From contig NZ_JAEPQA010000001.1 in the NCBI RefSeq assembly GCF_017640745.1, forward strand, positions 268,852-332,851: a stretch of DNA of 64,000 nucleotides, written 5' to 3'. Below are positions 16,601 to 26,047 of the stretch, piece by piece. Origin of the DNA: Nisaea sp. GTDB lineage: Bacteria; Pseudomonadota; Alphaproteobacteria; Thalassobaculales; Thalassobaculaceae. Numbering within the stretch: the stretch's first letter is position 1; each line of letters opens with the position of its first letter. Position numbers and translations under genes: made by a program. Below the pieces are notes generated by a model. It worked only from the letters and a program-made list of their open reading frames with translations. It did not search any database and was not told the DNA's origin.

Positions 16601-18160
16601 ATGGAACAAACCGAGGACCAAAGTGCGGCTTTGGAATTTCTCGCGCGCCGCGACAGCTACGATCCCGCGCCTGAGACAGAGCCCTTGCATGTCGCGACCC
16701 ATGGCAGCCACGTCTTTCTCGTCGGAGATCGTGCCTACAAACTGAAACGGGCGGTTGCCTTTCCCTACATGGATTACGGCACACTCGAACGCCGCAAGTG
16801 CTTTACCGAAGCTGAACTGGAGCTCAACCGGCGGACTGCTCCCGACCTGTACCTCGGCATCCGCCGCCTGACCCGGACCGAGGACGGAGGCCTTGCCTTC
16901 GACGGCGCAGGCGAGACGATCGAGTATGTGCTTGAGATGCGTCGCTTCGCAGAGGAAACACTGCTCGACCGGATGGCCGAGAGCGGAACGCTCACGCCAG
17001 CCCTGATCGAACGGACGGCGGAACGGATCCGCGCCTTTCACGACAGCGCCAAGAGCCTCTCCCCCAATCAGGCACCCGGAGCGGGATCGGCCGGTGTACG
17101 GACAGTCCTCGAAGAAAACTTCGAGGAGTTCGAGGCTCAGCCCGAGCATTTCCCGCCAGGCGAAGTCGCCGCCTATGCCCGGGATGTCTGGTCCGCTTTC
17201 GAGCGTGTCGCGCCTTTGCTCGACAGCAGGGTGGCCGGGGGGCAGGCGAAGCATTGCCATGGCGACCTGCATCTCCGGAACATCTGCCTGCTCGACGGCG
17301 AACCGACACTGTTCGACGGGATCGAGTTCAATCCGCTCTTCGCCTGCATCGATGTCCTCTATGACCTCGCCTATTTCCTCAGCGATCTGATCATCCGGGG
17401 CCGAGCCGATCTCGCGAACCTCGCCTTCAACCGGTACTTCGTCGATGGCGATTACGAGGGTCTCGCCTGCCTGCCGCTGTTCATCTCAACCCGTTCGGCC
17501 GTGCGGGCCAAGATCATGGTCAGCGCCGCCGAAGTGCAGGACGACCCGTCCGCGCGCGCCGAAATGCTGACCCAGTCGCGGCTTTCTTTCGCAGCCGCAG
17601 CGGAACAGATCGCCGAGATGAGTCCGCGTCTGATCGGGATCGGCGGTTTTTCCGGGTCGGGAAAATCGACCCTCGCACGCGCCCTCGCCGCCCGCCTCCG
17701 GCCGGCGCCCGGCGCGCTGCATCTGCGCAGCGACATCATCCGCAAACACCTCTTCGGCTATACGCCGACCACGCCCCTCCCGCCGGAAGCCTACAGCCCC
17801 AAGATCAGTGCCCGGGTCTATGCCCTGATGCTCGAACGCGCCGAGGCGGCCCTCAAGGCCGGCTATCCGGCAATCATGGATGCCGTGAACGACCGCCCGA
17901 TTGACCGCGATGCAATGGAAACGCTTGCCGTTTCGCTTGGAGTCCGATTTGACGGATTTTGGCTCGATTTGCCTCCGGAGGTCATGGCGAAGCGGATCGC
18001 CCGACGCCAGGAGGATGCCTCGGACGCCACCGAATGCGTAATGCTTGAGCAGGTGGCACATGGCCACGGACCGCTCGAATCCTGGGCAGAGATCGATGCC
18101 TCAGGCTCCCCGGACTCCGCGCTGGAAGCCGTCTTTGCCCTGCTGCCCGCCTGCTATTGA
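16601..18160 (+). CDS. fusion of aminoglycoside-phosphotransferase-like kinase and P-loop AAA/zeta-toxin-type kinase
   Basis: A 519-residue two-domain protein. Residues about 1-335 are an APH/choline-kinase-like domain with the catalytic loop HGDLHLRN (His220) and metal-binding FDGIEFN. Residues about 345-519 are a P-loop kinase domain with GGFSGSGKST (348-357) and a DAVNDRP stretch. Proteins with this architecture are widespread but unassigned; resistance is not implied. The ATG at 16601 is used, although an in-frame ATG lies slightly upstream. Its stop codon overlaps the FNR box that precedes the hemerythrin gene. It is divergent from the PrpD-like gene. Confidence 0.85.
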   Translation: MEQTEDQSAALEFLARRDSYDPAPETEPLHVATHGSHVFLVGDRAYKLKRAVAFPYMDYGTLERRKCFTEAELELNRRTAPDLYLGIRRLTRTEDGGLAFDGAGETIEYVLEMRRFAEETLLDRMAESGTLTPALIERTAERIRAFHDSAKSLSPNQAPGAGSAGVRTVLEENFEEFEAQPEHFPPGEVAAYARDVWSAFERVAPLLDSRVAGGQAKHCHGDLHLRNICLLDGEPTLFDGIEFNPLFACIDVLYDLAYFLSDLIIRGRADLANLAFNRYFVDGDYEGLACLPLFISTRSAVRAKIMVSAAEVQDDPSARAEMLTQSRLSFAAAAEQIAEMSPRLIGIGGFSGSGKSTLARALAARLRPAPGALHLRSDIIRKHLFGYTPTTPLPPEAYSPKISARVYALMLERAEAALKAGYPAIMDAVNDRPIDRDAMETLAVSLGVRFDGFWLDLPPEVMAKRIARRQEDASDATECVMLEQVAHGHGPLESWAEIDASGSPDSALEAVFALLPACY

Positions 18161-18170
18161 CATACATCAA
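18157..18170. promoter_or_regulatory. FNR/Anr box TTGAC-ATAC-ATCAA
   Basis: TTGACATACATCAA overlaps the stop codon of the kinase fusion gene and is centred about 60 bp upstream of the hemerythrin ATG. It matches the FNR consensus with the same C variant as the site before the Fnr gene. Confidence 0.65.
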
Positions 18171-18223
18171 GGCCCGAAATTCCCGACTTTCATAGACTCG
18201 TGCACATAAAGACCTGAACAGGG

Positions 18224-18832
18224 ATGGTCGATATGCCGAGAATTCTGGAAATCCTGCAGAAGGACCATCAACAGCACGATCTGTTGCTGTCCATTCTCGA
18301 AAAGCAGGTGAAAGACGCGCATCTGACAGGTGAGCCGGACTACGACGTGGTCTCCGAGATCGTCGATTATTTCCTTACCTATCCGGCCGAATTCCACCAC
18401 GCGCGCGAGAACAAGATGTACGAGAAGATACTTGCGCGCGATCCCTCTGCAGCCGACGAAATCGGCCATATCGAGGAAGAGCATGAGGCTGGCGAAGCCT
18501 ACATAAAAGCCTTTGCAGGCGCCTTGGCGAGTGTCCTCGGCACGGGCATCGTGACCCGCAAGCAATTCGCCAATGCGGCGCTCGAGTTCATCGAGTCCCA
18601 GCGCCGCCACATCCGCATGGAAGAGAGCATGTTCTTCCCGACCGCGCTAAGGGTGCTGACGGCGGAAGACTGGAACGCTCTGGACGACGAACTGTCCGAC
18701 CGGGCGGACCCGATCTTCGGCAGCCAGCGCGAAGCACAATTCGAGGCTCTGCGGCAGGAAATCGTCGAAATGCAGAACGCGCGGGAGCCGGCCAACGACC
18801 GCTTTCCCGCCGGACAGGAGATGAGCGTCTGA
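18224..18832 (+). CDS. hemerythrin-like (HHE) domain protein
   Basis: A 202-residue four-helix hemerythrin/HHE-domain protein with a non-haem di-iron site. Ligand motifs in order are KDHQQHDLLL, YPAEFHHARENKMYE, IEEEHEAGEAY and RRHIRMEESMFFP. Relatives bind oxygen or handle nitric oxide and Fe-S damage. The length, with a C-terminal helical tail, is typical of the YtfE/DnrN-like or general HHE group. An alternative ATG is at 18233. The FNR box 60 bp upstream and hemN 36 bp downstream place it in the microaerobic regulon. Confidence 0.88.
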   Translation: MVDMPRILEILQKDHQQHDLLLSILEKQVKDAHLTGEPDYDVVSEIVDYFLTYPAEFHHARENKMYEKILARDPSAADEIGHIEEEHEAGEAYIKAFAGALASVLGTGIVTRKQFANAALEFIESQRRHIRMEESMFFPTALRVLTAEDWNALDDELSDRADPIFGSQREAQFEALRQEIVEMQNAREPANDRFPAGQEMSV

Positions 18833-18868
18833 ACGGACGCCCGAGAACCCCGATACTGGTGAATTCCG

Positions 18869-20257
18869 ATGAACATGTTGCGTAAGGAGCCCTCGCGGAA
18901 GGTCTGCGAGTTCGGGCTGATGCAGAAATATGGCGGACGCAATGTTCCGCGCTACACGAGTTATCCGACGGCGCCGCATTTCAGCGAAGCAGTGGATGCC
19001 GGCAACTACAAGCAATGGCTGACGGAACTCACCTCCGAGGACGCGCTCTCGCTCTATATGCACGTGCCGTTCTGCGACGTGCTTTGCTGGTATTGCGGTT
19101 GCGCGACCCAGGTTGCGCGCAATTACGGTCCCGTTGCCGAATATGCCCGGATTCTGGAGCGCGAGATCGCGACCGTCTCCCGGCATCTCCGGTCGCCCGG
19201 CCCAGTGCGCCATCTGCACTGGGGCGGCGGCTCGCCCAATCGTCTCAACGCGGCCGACTTCTATTCCCTGATGTCGCTCTTGCGGCGCAATTTCCCCTTC
19301 GCGGACGATGCCGAACTCGCCATCGAGATCGATCCACGCACCCTCGAAGAGAGCCAGATCGACGCCTATGTCCGTTCCGGCATCAACCGCGTGAGTCTCG
19401 GGCTGCAGGATTTCACACCGAAGGTCCAGAAAAGCATCAATCGGGAACAGCCGTTCGAGCTGGTCGAGCAACGCGTCCAGGCCCTCCGGGCCGCCGGGAT
19501 CGACAAGCTCAATTTCGACCTGATGTACGGCCTGCCATATCAGAGCGCCGCCGATGCGGAACACAGCGTTGCCCTGGCCCTCAGCCTGGAACCGAGTCGC
19601 ATTGCCGTTTTCGGCTATGCGCATGTTCCATGGATGCGCAAGCACCAGAAGCTGATCCCGGAAAGCGCCCTGCCCCGCACCCTTGAGCGGCGCGAGCAGG
19701 CGGAGCAGATGGCGCGCCTGATTCAGGACGCCGGATACGTACGGATCGGGCTCGATCATTTCGCGCGGCCCGACGATCCGATGGCAATCGCCGCTGCCTC
19801 CGGAGCGCTCCGGCGCAATTTCCAAGGCTATACGACTGACGATGCGAATGCCCTGATCGGGTTCGGTGCGTCCTCGATCGGCGCGCTGCCCCAAGGCTAC
19901 ATCCAGAACATTCCCGACGCCCGGCTCTACGAGAAGAGCGTGCGGGAAACCGGCTTCGCTGTCGCTCGGGGAATCGCCCTCAGCGACTCGGACAGACTGC
20001 ATCGCCGGATCATCGAAAAGCTGATGTGCGATGAACGGGTCGACCTGGTTGAAACCTGCGCCGAATACGGCGTCGAGGTAAAGGACGTCCAATTCGATTC
20101 CGCCGCGCTCACCGAGATGCGTTCGGAAAGCCTTGTCGAGTGGGATGGCCGGCGGATCGAGATGACGCCGGAAGGGCGTCCCTTTATTCGCGTCGTCGCC
20201 GCCCTGTTCGACGCCTATCTGGCGACCGGGAAAGCGCGTCATTCAGGCGCTGTCTAA
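18869..20257 (+). CDS. hemN: oxygen-independent coproporphyrinogen III oxidase (HemN-type radical SAM)
   Basis: A 462-residue radical SAM enzyme for anaerobic or microaerobic haem synthesis, converting coproporphyrinogen III to protoporphyrinogen IX. The cluster motif is YMHVPFCDVLCWYCGC (CxxxCxxCxC, as in true HemN rather than HemW). The N-terminal RYTSYPTAPHFSEAV trip-wire sequence is also typical of HemN. Other features are HLHWGGGSPNRL and NRVSLGLQDF. The length equals that of bacterial HemN. It follows the hemerythrin gene by 36 bp and probably shares its FNR-controlled transcript, supplying haem for the oxidase encoded next. Confidence 0.95.
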   Translation: MNMLRKEPSRKVCEFGLMQKYGGRNVPRYTSYPTAPHFSEAVDAGNYKQWLTELTSEDALSLYMHVPFCDVLCWYCGCATQVARNYGPVAEYARILEREIATVSRHLRSPGPVRHLHWGGGSPNRLNAADFYSLMSLLRRNFPFADDAELAIEIDPRTLEESQIDAYVRSGINRVSLGLQDFTPKVQKSINREQPFELVEQRVQALRAAGIDKLNFDLMYGLPYQSAADAEHSVALALSLEPSRIAVFGYAHVPWMRKHQKLIPESALPRTLERREQAEQMARLIQDAGYVRIGLDHFARPDDPMAIAAASGALRRNFQGYTTDDANALIGFGASSIGALPQGYIQNIPDARLYEKSVRETGFAVARGIALSDSDRLHRRIIEKLMCDERVDLVETCAEYGVEVKDVQFDSAALTEMRSESLVEWDGRRIEMTPEGRPFIRVVAALFDAYLATGKARHSGAV

Positions 20258-20374
20258 GCATTTCGCAAGTGCAATATTGTCATGTTGCGGCGCGATGTCG
20301 CTGTGCGTTCCCGCCACATGCCGGTTTTGCCCTTCATGAGAGATCCTGAGTTTCGGCTCAGGTGCCGCTGGAAT

Positions 20375-20388
20375 TTGACCTGAATCAA
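20375..20388. promoter_or_regulatory. FNR/Anr box TTGAC-CTGA-ATCAA upstream of ccoN
   Basis: TTGACCTGAATCAA is centred about 101 bp before the ccoN ATG in the 225-bp hemN-ccoN gap, consistent with oxygen-regulated expression of cbb3 oxidase. A small CCTGAG/CTCAGG hairpin (20345-20362) just before it may end hemN transcription, but it has no T-run. Confidence 0.7.
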
Positions 20389-20482
20389 TGTCGATGCCGG
20401 TCAATGCTTCTAGCTTTGGGATCAAGGCTGTTCCCGGAGGGGGGATGGTCACTCGAGTGTGTTCAGTATCGCGAGGGAAGAC

Positions 20483-22162
20483 ATGAACAGCACACTAACC
20501 GCAAACCGCCATACAGGCGGCGCATGGACCATGGGGGTGCTCTTCGCCCTCGGGGCCATCGTCAGCCTGCTTTGGATGGCAAAAGCGCCGAGCCCCGAGA
20601 TGGGCTTTCACGCCTTTATCTTTTTCGCCTTTTTCACGCTCGGCTGTTTCGCCCTGGTGAAACGCCAGTACGACTTGGCCGGTGCGCCGGCAGTCCCGAC
20701 CGCGGATGACGATGTCGGCTATATGGACGGCGTGATTCGCGCCGGTGCGATCGCCTCCACTTTCTGGGGCGTGGTCGGCTTTACCGTCGGTCTCGTCATC
20801 GCCCTTCAGCTGGCTTTCCCGGTTCTGAACTTCGACCTTCCATGGACGAATTTCGGCCGCCTGCGCCCGCTGCACACTTCCGCGGTGATCTTCGCCTTCG
20901 GCGGCAACATCCTGATCATGACTTCCTTCCATGTGGTGCAGCGGACCTGCAAGGCCCGCCTGGCCGGTGGTCTCGCCCCGTGGTTCGTGTTCTGGGGCTA
21001 TCAGCTCTTCATCGTGCTGGCGGCGACGGGCTACGTGCTCGGCATCACCCAGGGCAAGGAATATGCGGAACCGGAATGGTACGTGGATCTCTGGCTGACC
21101 ATCGTCTGGGTGGTCTATCTGCTGGTCTTCCTCGGCACTATCTGGCGCCGCCGGGAGCCGCATATCTATGTCGCGAACTGGTTCTACCTCGCGTTCATCC
21201 TGACCATCGCGATGCTGCACATCGTCAACAACCTGTCGCTGCCGGTCTCCCTTGCCGGTGCGAAGAGCTATTCCGCCTTCGCCGGGGTGCAGGATGCGTT
21301 GACGCAGTGGTGGTACGGCCACAACGCCGTCGGCTTCTTCCTGACCGCCGGCTTCCTGGCCATCATGTACTACTACATCCCGAAGCGGGCGGAGCGTCCG
21401 GTCTATTCCTACCGGCTCTCCATCATCCACTTCTGGGCGCTGATCTTCCTCTACATCTGGGCCGGTCCGCACCACCTGCATTACACGGCACTGCCGGACT
21501 GGGCGCAGACCCTCGGCATGACCTTCTCGATCATGCTCTGGATGCCGTCCTGGGGCGGAATGATCAACGGCCTGATGACGCTTTCAGGCGCCTGGGACAA
21601 GCTCCGCACGGACCCGGTCCTGCGCATGCTGGTGACCTCCGTCGCCTTCTACGGGATGTCGACCTTCGAAGGCCCGGTCATGTCCATCAAGGCGGTGAAC
21701 GGCCTCAGCCACTACACCGACTGGACCGTCGGCCACGTGCATTCCGGTGCGCTCGGCTGGGTCGGCATGGTCAGCTTCGGCGCCCTCTACTGCGTGGTTC
21801 CGATCCTCTGGAACCGTGAGCGGCTCTACTCGCTGCGCCTCGTCGGCTGGCACTTCTGGATCTCGACCATCGGCATCGTGCTGTACATCACCTCGATGTG
21901 GGTCTCTGGCATCCTGCAGGGCCTGATGTGGCGTGCCTACGACACTCTCGGCTTCCTGGAATACTCCTTCGTCGAGACTGTCGAGGCCATGCATCCCTTC
22001 TATGTGATCCGGGCTCTTGGTGGCGCCGTCTTCGTCGCCGGTTCCCTGGTCATGGCTTACAACCTCTACCGCACCATGCGGGGCGATCTTCGTGACGAAG
22101 CCCCGTTCGTGGGCGCGCCGGTGCGCGCACCCCAGCAGGGCGCGGTTGCGGCGGGAGAATGA
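20483..22162 (+). CDS. ccoN: cytochrome cbb3 oxidase subunit I CcoN
   Basis: A 559-residue polytopic catalytic subunit of cbb3-type cytochrome c oxidase, reducing oxygen to water and pumping protons with high oxygen affinity. Haem and copper ligand regions are seen as [40 protein letters not shown] and [14 protein letters not shown]. There is an extra N-terminal hydrophobic helix (about residues 8-30), as in many proteobacterial CcoN proteins. The ATG at 20483 with GAGGGAAG upstream is chosen over the ORF start at 20459. It is first in ccoNOQP. Confidence 0.97.
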   Translation: MNSTLTANRHTGGAWTMGVLFALGAIVSLLWMAKAPSPEMGFHAFIFFAFFTLGCFALVKRQYDLAGAPAVPTADDDVGYMDGVIRAGAIASTFWGVVGFTVGLVIALQLAFPVLNFDLPWTNFGRLRPLHTSAVIFAFGGNILIMTSFHVVQRTCKARLAGGLAPWFVFWGYQLFIVLAATGYVLGITQGKEYAEPEWYVDLWLTIVWVVYLLVFLGTIWRRREPHIYVANWFYLAFILTIAMLHIVNNLSLPVSLAGAKSYSAFAGVQDALTQWWYGHNAVGFFLTAGFLAIMYYYIPKRAERPVYSYRLSIIHFWALIFLYIWAGPHHLHYTALPDWAQTLGMTFSIMLWMPSWGGMINGLMTLSGAWDKLRTDPVLRMLVTSVAFYGMSTFEGPVMSIKAVNGLSHYTDWTVGHVHSGALGWVGMVSFGALYCVVPILWNRERLYSLRLVGWHFWISTIGIVLYITSMWVSGILQGLMWRAYDTLGFLEYSFVETVEAMHPFYVIRALGGAVFVAGSLVMAYNLYRTMRGDLRDEAPFVGAPVRAPQQGAVAAGE

Positions 22163-22165
22163 TCG

Positions 22166-22900
22166 ATGTCGCTGCTCAATAAACACGCCATCTTCGAGAA
22201 GAACTCGATCCTGCTCTGTGTCGGGATCCTGATCACCGTCGCCATCGGGGGCCTGGTCGAGATCTCGCCGCTCTTCTACCTGGAAAGCACCATCGAGAAG
22301 GTGAAGGGCATGCGTCCCTACACCCCGCTCGAGCTCGCGGGCCGGAACATCTATATCCGCGAGGGTTGCTACAACTGCCACAGCCAGATGGTGCGGCCTT
22401 TCCGGGACGAAGCCGAGCGCTATGGCCATTACAGCCTCGCCGCGGAGAGCATGTACGACCACCCGTTCCAGTGGGGCTCCAAGCGGACCGGCCCGGACCT
22501 CGCCCGGGTCGGCGGCCGCTACTCCGACGACTGGCACGTGGCACATCTGGTCAATCCGCGCTCCGTGGTGCCGGAATCGATCATGCCGGGCTATCCGTTC
22601 CTCGCGAACAAGGAGCTCAAGATCGACGACATGGCGGGTCACCTCGCCGCCAATCGCGGCGTCGGCGTCCCCTACACGGACGAGATGATCGAGAACGCCG
22701 TTCTCGACGCGCAGGTCCAGACCAATCCGGACGCCGACGAGGTGGACGCGTTCATGGCCCGTTATCCGAAGGCGCAGGTGCGCGACTTCGATGGCAATCC
22801 GGACAAACTCACCGAGATGGACGCGGTTGTCGCCTATCTCCAGATGCTGGGCACGCTGGTCGATTTCGACCTCTACGCCCAGGATCCGGCCCTGCGTTAG
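22166..22900 (+). CDS. ccoO: cytochrome cbb3 oxidase subunit II CcoO
   Basis: A 244-residue membrane-anchored mono-haem cytochrome c. One N-terminal transmembrane helix (about residues 14-35) precedes the periplasmic domain with the single haem motif CYNCH and following [18 protein letters not shown]; the axial Met is probably in the later SIMPGYPFL. It passes electrons from CcoP to CcoN. The start is 3 bp after the ccoN stop. Length is standard. Confidence 0.97.
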   Translation: MSLLNKHAIFEKNSILLCVGILITVAIGGLVEISPLFYLESTIEKVKGMRPYTPLELAGRNIYIREGCYNCHSQMVRPFRDEAERYGHYSLAAESMYDHPFQWGSKRTGPDLARVGGRYSDDWHVAHLVNPRSVVPESIMPGYPFLANKELKIDDMAGHLAANRGVGVPYTDEMIENAVLDAQVQTNPDADEVDAFMARYPKAQVRDFDGNPDKLTEMDAVVAYLQMLGTLVDFDLYAQDPALR

Positions 22901-22909
22901 GAGGCGGCT

Positions 22910-23059
22910 ATGGATTATCACACAGTCTCTGCCTTCGCGCAGACCTGGGGCCTCGTGTTCCTGGTCGTCATGTTCCTCACCGCAGTCGCCTACGCGCTGT
23001 GGCCGAGCAACCGGGGCAAGTTCAAAAAAGCCGCGCACATGCCGCTTGAGGAGGATTGA
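22910..23059 (+). CDS. ccoQ: cytochrome cbb3 oxidase small subunit CcoQ/FixQ
   Basis: A 49-residue single-span protein beginning MDYHTVSAFAQTWGLVFLVV and ending in KKAAHMPLEED. Transmembrane residues are about 13-32, followed by WPSNRGKFKKAA, the usual CcoQ cytoplasmic tail. CcoQ stabilises the cbb3 complex. It has a GAGG ribosome site nine bases after the ccoO stop and lies in the canonical position between ccoO and ccoP. Confidence 0.93.
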   Translation: MDYHTVSAFAQTWGLVFLVVMFLTAVAYALWPSNRGKFKKAAHMPLEED

Positions 23060-23061
23060 CC

Positions 23062-23931
23062 GTGGCTCACAATGTCGAAAAGGACGCGGTGACCGGCGTC
23101 GACACAACGGGTCACGAATGGGACGGTATCAAGGAACTGAACAACCCGCTTCCGCGCTGGTGGCTCTGGACCTTCTACATCACCGTCATCTGGTCGATCG
23201 GATACTGGATCGTCTATCCGGCCTGGCCGCTGGTTTCCAGCTATACCGAAGGCATGTTCGGCTATTCCTCCCGTCAGGAGGTCATGGACCGGATCGCCGA
23301 GGCGAAGGAAGCCCAGTCCGCCTATCTCGGAAAGATCGAGTCCGCCTCGCTCGACGAGATCCGGAACGACAGCGAGCTGCTGAACTTCGCCCTCGCGGGC
23401 GGGCGTTCGGCCTTCGCGGTCAACTGCTCCCAGTGCCACGGTCAGGGCGCCCAGGGTTTCGTCGGCTATCCGAACCTGAACGACGACGAGTGGATCTGGG
23501 GCGGCAAGCCGGAAGAGATCATGCAAACGATCAATTTCGGCATCCGGTCCGCACATGACGACACCCGCTTCAGCCAAATGCCGGCCTTCGGCAAGGACGG
23601 CATTCTCGAGCGTCCGCAGATCAACGCGGTCGTGGAATATGTCCTGAAGCTTTCCGGTCAGGAGCACGATGCGGCTCTCGCCGGAACCGGACAGGAGGTT
23701 TTCGTCGAGCAATGTGCCGCGTGCCACGGCGAAAACGGCGGAGGCATGCGCGAGCTGGGAGCTCCGCGCCTGTCCGACTCGATCTGGCTCTATGGCGGTG
23801 ATCGCGAGGCCTTGCGCGAGACGGTCACCAATGCCCGCTACGGCGTGATGCCGGCGTGGACCGGCCGGCTCGACGAGGCGACCATCAAGCAGCTTGCCGT
23901 CTACGTCCATTCGCTCGGCGGCGGCGAATAA
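23062..23931 (+). CDS. ccoP: cytochrome cbb3 oxidase subunit III CcoP
   Basis: A 289-residue di-haem cytochrome c subunit. The N-terminal cytoplasmic part has HEWDGIKELNNPLPRWW, then one or two membrane helices, then two haem motifs, CSQCH and CAACH, each followed by a methionine-containing loop (SQMPAFG, GVMPAW). It starts at GTG 23062, two bases after ccoQ and preceded by GAGGAGGA. Electrons enter the oxidase through this subunit. Confidence 0.96.
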   Translation: MAHNVEKDAVTGVDTTGHEWDGIKELNNPLPRWWLWTFYITVIWSIGYWIVYPAWPLVSSYTEGMFGYSSRQEVMDRIAEAKEAQSAYLGKIESASLDEIRNDSELLNFALAGGRSAFAVNCSQCHGQGAQGFVGYPNLNDDEWIWGGKPEEIMQTINFGIRSAHDDTRFSQMPAFGKDGILERPQINAVVEYVLKLSGQEHDAALAGTGQEVFVEQCAACHGENGGGMRELGAPRLSDSIWLYGGDREALRETVTNARYGVMPAWTGRLDEATIKQLAVYVHSLGGGE

Positions 23932-24036
23932 CACCTCCGCGTCCCCGCCGGTCTTCCGGGGGTAACGCACCCCACACCCCTCCGGACAAGGGACCGACCC
24001 GGAACTTTTTCAGCAAGAGCGCAACACAGGTCACCC

Positions 24037-25527
24037 ATGGATCAGGCCAGCCAGGTTTCGAGCCCAGCCACCGCCCTCCGCGACACGGTCGAGAAGATCG
24101 ATGTCGATGCGGTCAACAAGAAAGAGGAGCGGTCCCTCTACAAGGCCCGGGTCAAGATCTACCCGAAACGGGCCACAGGCACGTTCCGCAAGCTGAAATG
24201 GCTCGTCATGGCCGCCACGCTGGCGGTCTATTACCTCGCCCCCTGGATCCGCTGGGACCGTGGCCCGAACGCGCCCGACCAGGCGATCCTGATCGATTTC
24301 CCGGCACGGCGTTTCTATTTCTTCTTCATCGAGATCTGGCCGGAAGAGGTCTATTATCTGACCGGGCTGTTGATCATCGCCGCCCTCGCTCTCTTCCTTG
24401 TGACCAGTCTCGCCGGACGCGTCTGGTGCGGCTACACCTGCCCGCAAACCGTCTGGACGGATCTCTTCATCTGGGTCGAGCGTCTGGTCGAAGGCGATCG
24501 CAGCGCCCGCATCCGGCTCGACAAGTCGCCGCTCTCTCTGAACAAGGTCGCGCGCAAGGCAACCAAGCACGCGCTCTGGCTGCTGATCGGTGCCGCAACC
24601 GGTGGCGCCTGGATCTTCTATTTCGCCGACGCGCCGACCCTGCTGATGGAGGTGGTGACCGGCACCGCCCCGACCGTCGCCTACAGCACGATCGCGGTGC
24701 TGGCCGGCTCAACCTACATTTTCGGCGGCATGATGCGGGAGCAGGTCTGCACCTTCATGTGCCCCTGGCCGCGCATCCAGGGCGCGCTGGTGGACGAGGA
24801 CTCCCTCATCGTCTCCTACAAGGACGATCGCGGCGAACCGCGCGCACCGTTCCGCAAGAACCAGGATTGGTCGGCTCGCGGCGACTGCATCGACTGCAAC
24901 CAGTGCGTCGCCGTCTGCCCGATGGGCATCGACATCCGCGACGGGCAGCAGCTTGAGTGCATTCACTGCGCGCTCTGCATCGATGCCTGCAACGAGGTGA
25001 TGACGCGGATCGACCGGCCGCTGAACCTGATTTCCTACGACACCTACGTGAACCACGAGCGCAGGGCGGCGAACCAGCCGACGCAGAAGCCGCGCCTGAT
25101 CCGGGCACGGACCGTCATCTATTCCGCGCTGATCGCCATCGTCGGCCTGATCATGCTGGCGACGCTGCTGACCCGCTCCACGCTCGACATCAACATCCTG
25201 CACGACCGCAACCCGCTGTTCGTCACGCTTTCCGACGGCAGCATCAGGAACGGCTACACGATCAAGATCCTGAACAAACAGCACGAGGTGCGCCGGTTCG
25301 AGATCGCGGTCGAGGGTCTGGAGAACGCCACGATCTCGGTGGTTGGCCACGAGGGCACCAGCGGGCTCGAAGTGCCGGCGGACCGGCTCGCCCAGTTCCG
25401 CGTCTTCGTCGCGGTGCCCGCGAGTTCGATTACGGACGAACAGACGGATTTCGACTTTGTCGTCACCGATCTCGTTGACGGAAACCGCGCGGTCAACGAC
25501 ACCATATTCAGAGGTCCCGAGAAATGA
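24037..25527 (+). CDS. ccoG: cytochrome c oxidase accessory protein CcoG (FixG)
   Basis: A 496-residue membrane ferredoxin-like protein needed for cbb3 biogenesis; CcoG reduces Cu(II) for delivery to the oxidase. It has several transmembrane helices, a GYTCPQTVWTDLF motif, MCPWPRIQ, and two [4Fe-4S] motifs, CIDCNQCVAVCP and CIHCALCIDACNEVM. The C-terminal periplasmic Ig-like domain follows the last membrane helix. Four bases overlap with ccoH. A 105-bp gap separates it from ccoP, with no FNR box seen in it. Confidence 0.95.
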   Translation: MDQASQVSSPATALRDTVEKIDVDAVNKKEERSLYKARVKIYPKRATGTFRKLKWLVMAATLAVYYLAPWIRWDRGPNAPDQAILIDFPARRFYFFFIEIWPEEVYYLTGLLIIAALALFLVTSLAGRVWCGYTCPQTVWTDLFIWVERLVEGDRSARIRLDKSPLSLNKVARKATKHALWLLIGAATGGAWIFYFADAPTLLMEVVTGTAPTVAYSTIAVLAGSTYIFGGMMREQVCTFMCPWPRIQGALVDEDSLIVSYKDDRGEPRAPFRKNQDWSARGDCIDCNQCVAVCPMGIDIRDGQQLECIHCALCIDACNEVMTRIDRPLNLISYDTYVNHERRAANQPTQKPRLIRARTVIYSALIAIVGLIMLATLLTRSTLDINILHDRNPLFVTLSDGSIRNGYTIKILNKQHEVRRFEIAVEGLENATISVVGHEGTSGLEVPADRLAQFRVFVAVPASSITDEQTDFDFVVTDLVDGNRAVNDTIFRGPEK

Positions 25528-26039
25528 GCGATCTGACCATGAACGCACCGACGAAGCTCACCGGAAAGCACGTGCTTTTCACCCTGCTCGGCTTCTTCGC
25601 CGTGGTGATCGGCGTGAACGTGGTCTTCATCGTCGTCGCGCTCGACAGCTGGACGGGCCTCACGACCTCGACCTCCTATCAGGAGGGTCTGCATTACAAC
25701 GCCGCCATCGAGCAGGCGGCGGAGCAACGGGCGCGCGGATGGTCGGCAGACCTGACGGTGGTTCGCGACACGGCGAAGGCCGACAGTATTTCTGTGACCG
25801 TTTCGGCTCTGATTGCCGACAAGGACGGCAAGCCGCTCGCGCTGGAGAACGTGACCCTCAGCTTCCGGCACCCGATCAACGAGAAATACGATCAGGTGCT
25901 GGTTCTGACGCCCGCCGGTGCCGGCCGGTTCAACGGCGCCGCCGACCTTCCTGTCGCCGGCAACTGGGACACCCGCCTGACCGCAACGGCCGATAACGGC
26001 GTCGGCTTCCGGCAGGACGGCAGTCTCTGGATAAAGTAG
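25524..26039 (+). CDS. ccoH: cbb3 oxidase assembly protein CcoH/FixH
   Basis: A 171-residue FixH-family protein with one N-terminal membrane anchor (HVLFTLLGFFAVVIGVNVVF) followed by TSTSYQEGLHYN, the conserved segment after the anchor, and a periplasmic beta domain. CcoH associates with cbb3 assembly intermediates and is required for stable complex formation. The ATGA overlap with ccoG and the 8-bp gap to ccoI show one operon. Confidence 0.92.
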   Translation: MSDLTMNAPTKLTGKHVLFTLLGFFAVVIGVNVVFIVVALDSWTGLTTSTSYQEGLHYNAAIEQAAEQRARGWSADLTVVRDTAKADSISVTVSALIADKDGKPLALENVTLSFRHPINEKYDQVLVLTPAGAGRFNGAADLPVAGNWDTRLTATADNGVGFRQDGSLWIK

Positions 26040-26047
26040 GCAGCGCC

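Noticed and set aside
16601-18160. Aminoglycoside resistance gene
   Set aside because: The N-terminal half has an APH-like catalytic loop but is fused to a P-loop kinase and belongs to a broad uncharacterised family; resistance cannot be inferred.
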